Source of the DNA: GYS-P2D sp964489125
GTDB lineage: Bacteria > Bacteroidota > Bacteroidia > Chitinophagales > Saprospiraceae
Direction: 5' to 3'
DNA length: 26,201 bases
Assembly (NCBI GenBank): GCA_964489125.1
Contig: CAZAXY010000044.1
Coordinates: forward strand, 1 to 26,201
Within the stretch, counting starts at the first letter, position 1; each line of letters opens with the position of its first letter. Under the pieces are notes generated by a model. It searched no databases. It saw only the letters and a program-made list of their open reading frames with translations, and had not been told where the DNA came from. Below, in pieces: positions 23,256 through 26,201 of the stretch. A program made the translations under genes and the position numbers.

Positions 23256-23717
23256 ATGGATTTAAAAGTACAAGTTATAGCCAGCAACATCACTAACCTA
23301 ACAGACGCCCGATATTTCGCTGCATATGGGGTACAATATTTACTATTTGATCTGACTGAAATTGATATTGCGGGTATAAAAGAAATTGTGGACTGGGTCA
23401 GTGGGCCAGAGACTCTCCTTCTATTTAGCGCTGACAACTCCGATAATATTGATGAAGCGGTTCTTAAACTAGAGCCCTATGCAATAGGAAGTAAAGGAGA
23501 AGTTGATCTTTCTTACCTAGAAGGGCATATCAATATCATATCAGTAAATGAAGAGCCTCCAATGGACATAGAACTAGAAGGACATAGATACTCGCTATTT
23601 GAGTCGAGCATGGAACAGAGCCATATCATCTTACGTGGGAGCAGTGAGTCTAAAGTGGGGTTTAAAAGCTTTGATGACCTTGATGAGATTTTAGAAAACT
23701 TAGTGATCGAATACTAA
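23256..23717 (+). CDS. Short TrpF-like protein, probably non-catalytic
   Basis: A 153-residue protein beginning VQVIASNITNLTDARYFAAYGVQYLLFDL, which resembles the first beta-alpha unit of phosphoribosylanthranilate isomerase (KxCGxTNxxDAxxAAxxGAxxxGF). The Cys of the KxCG motif is replaced (VIAS), and the protein is about 50 residues shorter than TrpF, so the isomerase reaction is unlikely. The rest is acidic, with predicted beta/alpha alternation (IIDVNEEPP-like strands and a final DDLDEILENLVIEY helix). No tryptophan genes are adjacent. It is divergent from the ATL gene with only 18 bp between starts, so the two must share regulatory DNA. Confidence 0.6.
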   Translation: MDLKVQVIASNITNLTDARYFAAYGVQYLLFDLTEIDIAGIKEIVDWVSGPETLLLFSADNSDNIDEAVLKLEPYAIGSKGEVDLSYLEGHINIISVNEEPPMDIELEGHRYSLFESSMEQSHIILRGSSESKVGFKSFDDLDEILENLVIEY

Positions 23718-23722
23718 TTAAA

Positions 23723-24958
23723 CTACATGAGGTGATCACTAAATTGATCGATATAATCAGCGAAGGATCGATCAACTTGTTCTTCTGTTAGACCATAGTC
23801 TTCGATAGCATACTCATGTTTGCCGAATTTGTTCTTTCTATGATTATTACAGAATTCTTTTGCGAGGTTGGCGTGATTTTCTGTCCAGACTAAGTTAAGA
23901 TGTTTATAAATCTGTTGTGCAACGAGCAGCGGGTCGGAAACTAAATTTTTATACGCAACGTCATAAAATTTATCTTGATTCCTGCTTCTATACTCTAAAA
24001 ACTTACCTACGAATCTAACATCCTTTGCAAGCCAATATCTGCCTACTTCATATCTGTCAGCATGATCAGAAAATATTTTCTTGCCTGCCATGACCATGCT
24101 ACAATAGGAAGCTAGGGTTTTCTTAGGTTGACGATGTGTATGAATAATCTTAGTATCTGGAAATACGGACATGAACATGTCCATATACTCCATATGGTGT
24201 GGGCTCTTTAGTAGTAAGTACTTATCTGCTGGTTCCCTCCACATGAGGAACTGCAGCCACATCTCGAGGTCTTCGTAAGCTCTCGTCTGATCCTGCTGCT
24301 CTAACCACTTAGCATAATTGGGCACATTGAGCACAGATTGGGTAGCTGTACTGGCGAAAGCATGATCCATCAAGACCACCTCTTCCTCAAGGCTATCATG
24401 CTTAACTGAATGTATAGATTTGAACTCAGGAGATAAAAAATTCAATGCTTTATGCGCAAGTTGAGCTTCATACATACCATAGTAAGTCTTCTTGCGGGAT
24501 TTAGGAACAGGATTGACGATCTCCCACGAAATCACTCCTCTAAATTCTGGGAGCGCGCCTAGCAATCTCTGGAGAAAAGTCGTACCCGTACGTTGCAAGC
24601 CTGTAATAAGCACTTTAGGCGGCAGAGGCTTACCTATTGCAGGTTCTCTCTTCAGCCAGTACTGGGACCATAGCCGATTGACAAGGTTAATAATCAGCTT
24701 GTTTTTAAACAGGTATGCTCCAAGAGGATGGAAATCAGTATTCGCTGTGGCATCCTGTACTAATTGGGTAAGAGGTTCTATGAAAAAATCATCTCCAAAA
24801 TCTGTTAAGCCAGCTTTCTTCTGTGCTGCACTTATCAAATCATCAACTTCTACTTTCTCGTCAGCCCATGATTTGAATAGACCATTGATGATATTTACAC
24901 CTGTAGGATATGTAAAATGCTGAATATTTTTTTCAACAGTCTTTACCCGTGTCTCCAT
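23723..24958 (-). CDS. Sulfotransferase family protein (PAPS-dependent type)
   Basis: A 411-residue protein whose core is a canonical sulfotransferase: the 5'-phosphosulfate loop PPKVLITGLQRTGTTFLQRLL (TGLQRTGTT at 119-127) and the 3'-phosphate site KSPHHMEYMDMFMSVFPDTKIIHTHRQPKKTLASYCSM. An N-terminal helical region of about 110 residues (with KWADEKVEVDDLISAAQKKAG-type helices) precedes it, typical of the large bacterial sulfotransferase_3-like branch. No signal peptide is visible. The acceptor is unknown. It converges with the TrpF-like gene (5 bp apart) and is unrelated in sequence to the sulfotransferase-like gene at 22183, whose loop is altered. Confidence 0.88.
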   Translation of the reverse strand: METRVKTVEKNIQHFTYPTGVNIINGLFKSWADEKVEVDDLISAAQKKAGLTDFGDDFFIEPLTQLVQDATANTDFHPLGAYLFKNKLIINLVNRLWSQYWLKREPAIGKPLPPKVLITGLQRTGTTFLQRLLGALPEFRGVISWEIVNPVPKSRKKTYYGMYEAQLAHKALNFLSPEFKSIHSVKHDSLEEEVVLMDHAFASTATQSVLNVPNYAKWLEQQDQTRAYEDLEMWLQFLMWREPADKYLLLKSPHHMEYMDMFMSVFPDTKIIHTHRQPKKTLASYCSMVMAGKKIFSDHADRYEVGRYWLAKDVRFVGKFLEYRSRNQDKFYDVAYKNLVSDPLLVAQQIYKHLNLVWTENHANLAKEFCNNHRKNKFGKHEYAIEDYGLTEEQVDRSFADYIDQFSDHLM

Positions 24959-25006
24959 AGCTTAACGAAGGTAACAAGTTATTGATTAAGTTATCACGAG
25001 CAAAAC

Positions 25007-25666
25007 CTAAAACCATATGCGATAGGCGATCAAAAGTGAAATTAATCCAACCAAATAACCACCATATATATCAACTGGTCTATGAGCTTCTAATAGGAAC
25101 CTAATAGTACCTACCAATCCCGCTATTATCAAAGCAGAAATCACGAAAATCATCGGATGCAATTGCCATAAACTGTCAAAGAGGACAATACCAATTACTT
25201 CAGTGGTTCGTGCTGATATCAGAATGACTACTCCGGTCAAAAACGCTCCAGCGCCTGTCGTATGAAGACTAATCTTAGAAAAATTATTGATGAAGAAAGC
25301 TATAGCCAATGCGATACAACCTCCCAAGGTAAGCACCAAAAATGATGAAGGAATGTTTGCATTGTTCTTCATGTTGACATAATACCAGACATAGCAGATG
25401 ATACTCGCTATCATAGGCCCAATGCGCTCCTTTGGATCTTTCATACTCAGAGATTTTATAAATCCAAGCCCCTTCATCATAAGGACTGTCACCACGGGAA
25501 TCACAAACAAGATTGCCACTGTCATGATCGCCGTAACTGCCAATTCATGATCACCATTCAAGGAAAAAGCACTCATATCTACCAAATATCCTGTCCAGAG
25601 CATTGCGATAAATAATACCAGTGGATGAAAACAAATGGATATAAAGTGAGCGATTGCCCTAATCAT
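25007..25666 (-). CDS. PAP2-like membrane protein, degenerate
   Basis: A 219-residue protein with about six membrane helices. Parts of the type 2 phosphatidic acid phosphatase signature are visible: a KDPKERIGPM loop (like KxxxxxxRP), KISLHTTGAGAF (in place of PSGH) and LLEAHRPVDIYGGYLVG (H-x3-D-like third motif). The first two motifs are altered, so lipid phosphatase activity is uncertain; similar proteins are common in Bacteroidota with no assigned role. It stands alone and is divergent from the DUF4294 gene. Confidence 0.7.
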   Translation of the reverse strand: MIRAIAHFISICFHPLVLFIAMLWTGYLVDMSAFSLNGDHELAVTAIMTVAILFVIPVVTVLMMKGLGFIKSLSMKDPKERIGPMIASIICYVWYYVNMKNNANIPSSFLVLTLGGCIALAIAFFINNFSKISLHTTGAGAFLTGVVILISARTTEVIGIVLFDSLWQLHPMIFVISALIIAGLVGTIRFLLEAHRPVDIYGGYLVGLISLLIAYRIWF

Positions 25667-25744
25667 AATAATTTTGTATCGTAAATATTAACATCATTAT
25701 ATAGCTCTCTTAACGAGCTACGACGTTATACTGTAAATTGGCTT

Positions 25745-26201
25745 ATGCCGAATGCGAAGTTACATATCATTATAATTCTTGCGTTCTCATGTAGTCTCAA
25801 TCTAACGGCGCAGTCTGTAGATAGCACTCTTATGAAATTGCATCAGACTAAACTGATTGAAGAGACACCAGACAGCATATTCAGGATGCACCTCGATGGG
25901 CATGTTGTAAGTGCTATGGTTGTAGAAGGTGATACCATCATCGTGGCAGATCTACAGGATATAAATATTTCTTCTCCCCGCTCATTTGCGAATCGCGAAG
26001 ATTATTTGAAGTATCTAAAATATCGCCGATATGCCGCTAAGGTTTATCCATATGCTGTTGAAGCGATAAGAATATTTAGTGAAGCCCAAGAGGTGTCCCA
26101 AACAATGAAAAAACGAAAACGAAAACGATATCTGAAAAAGCTGTCCAAAGAGCTTACAGAAGAGTTTGAAACGCCATTAAAAAAACTATCTAAAACTCAA
26201 G
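25745..26201 (+). CDS. DUF4294 domain protein (3' truncated by window)
   Basis: An open frame from ATG at 25745 to the right edge encodes 152 residues with no stop. It starts with a signal peptide (LHIIIILAFSCSLNLTAQS), then a variable segment, then the family block EDYLKYLKYRRYAAKVYPYAVEAIRIF and a basic stretch KKRKRKRYLKKLSKELTEEFETPLKKLSKTQ that matches the Bacteroidota DUF4294 family as I recall it. The function is unknown; the signal suggests envelope localisation. The remaining C-terminus lies outside the window. The upstream 78 bp separate it from the divergent PAP2-like gene. Confidence 0.9.
   Translation, partial: MPNAKLHIIIILAFSCSLNLTAQSVDSTLMKLHQTKLIEETPDSIFRMHLDGHVVSAMVVEGDTIIVADLQDINISSPRSFANREDYLKYLKYRRYAAKVYPYAVEAIRIFSEAQEVSQTMKKRKRKRYLKKLSKELTEEFETPLKKLSKTQ

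Noticed and set aside
24492..24923. 143-codon plus-strand open frame opposite the sulfotransferase at 23723-24958
   Set aside because: It mirrors conserved coding sequence, has no recognisable family, and its composition fits a shadow frame.

Overview
The window looks like a chromosomal segment of a Bacteroidota bacterium, probably near Saprospiria/Chitinophagia, though the rank is a guess. The evidence is the gene content: DUF4294 and DUF6495 proteins, the long Lgt variant, MtaB, an ECF sigma factor with a short partner lacking a zinc motif, a class IV aminotransferase next to a sulfotransferase, RAYT/REP-like hairpins, and -7 boxes resembling TAnnTTTG. The standard genetic code fits. I see no rRNA, tRNA, CRISPR array or prophage.

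Layout. Positions 1-142 hold the tail of an unidentified gene. Positions 203-7382 (minus strand) form a DNA-damage mutagenesis cassette. Read in transcription order it has a self-cleaving XRE-S24 (LexA-like) repressor, a Y-family polymerase, a SRAP (YedK/HMCES-type) abasic-site protein and a DnaE2-like C-family polymerase. Two small elements interrupt it: a RAYT-type Y1 transposase with REP-like hairpins, and an S23/four-helix-bundle gene with GAGT-rich inverted flanks. Two TAGCA-type palindromes in front of the repressor are the likely operators. The DnaE2-like gene has no ATG, GTG or TTG upstream of its PHP domain.

Positions 7502-9605 (plus) encode an MDR reductase, a CxxC thioredoxin-like protein and a HupE/UreJ-like membrane protein. 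Positions 9802-11051 (minus) encode a TspO-like membrane protein and a DUF6495 protein. Positions 11135-11945 (plus) encode a lipoprotein and a muconolactone-isomerase-like protein. Positions 12032-13531 (minus) encode a PhoD-type phosphatase. Positions 13827-17014 (plus) encode MtaB, a secreted small protein and Lgt.

Positions 17029-20824 (minus) read recA-pdeM-ECF sigma-putative anti-sigma-prfA, so a second DNA-damage locus lies about 12 kb from the mutagenesis cassette. Positions 21283-23237 (minus) are a tightly coupled trio: a Cys-less alkyltransferase-like protein, a sulfotransferase-like protein and a class IV aminotransferase. The last two correspond in order to the two halves of a fused plant BCAT-like protein. 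The window ends with a degenerate TrpF-like protein (plus), a second sulfotransferase and a PAP2-like membrane protein (both minus), and a DUF4294 protein cut off by the window edge (plus).

The functional theme is damage tolerance: SOS-like repressor, two translesion polymerases, SRAP, RecA, PdeM and ATL all lie within 23 kb, mixed with ordinary housekeeping genes.
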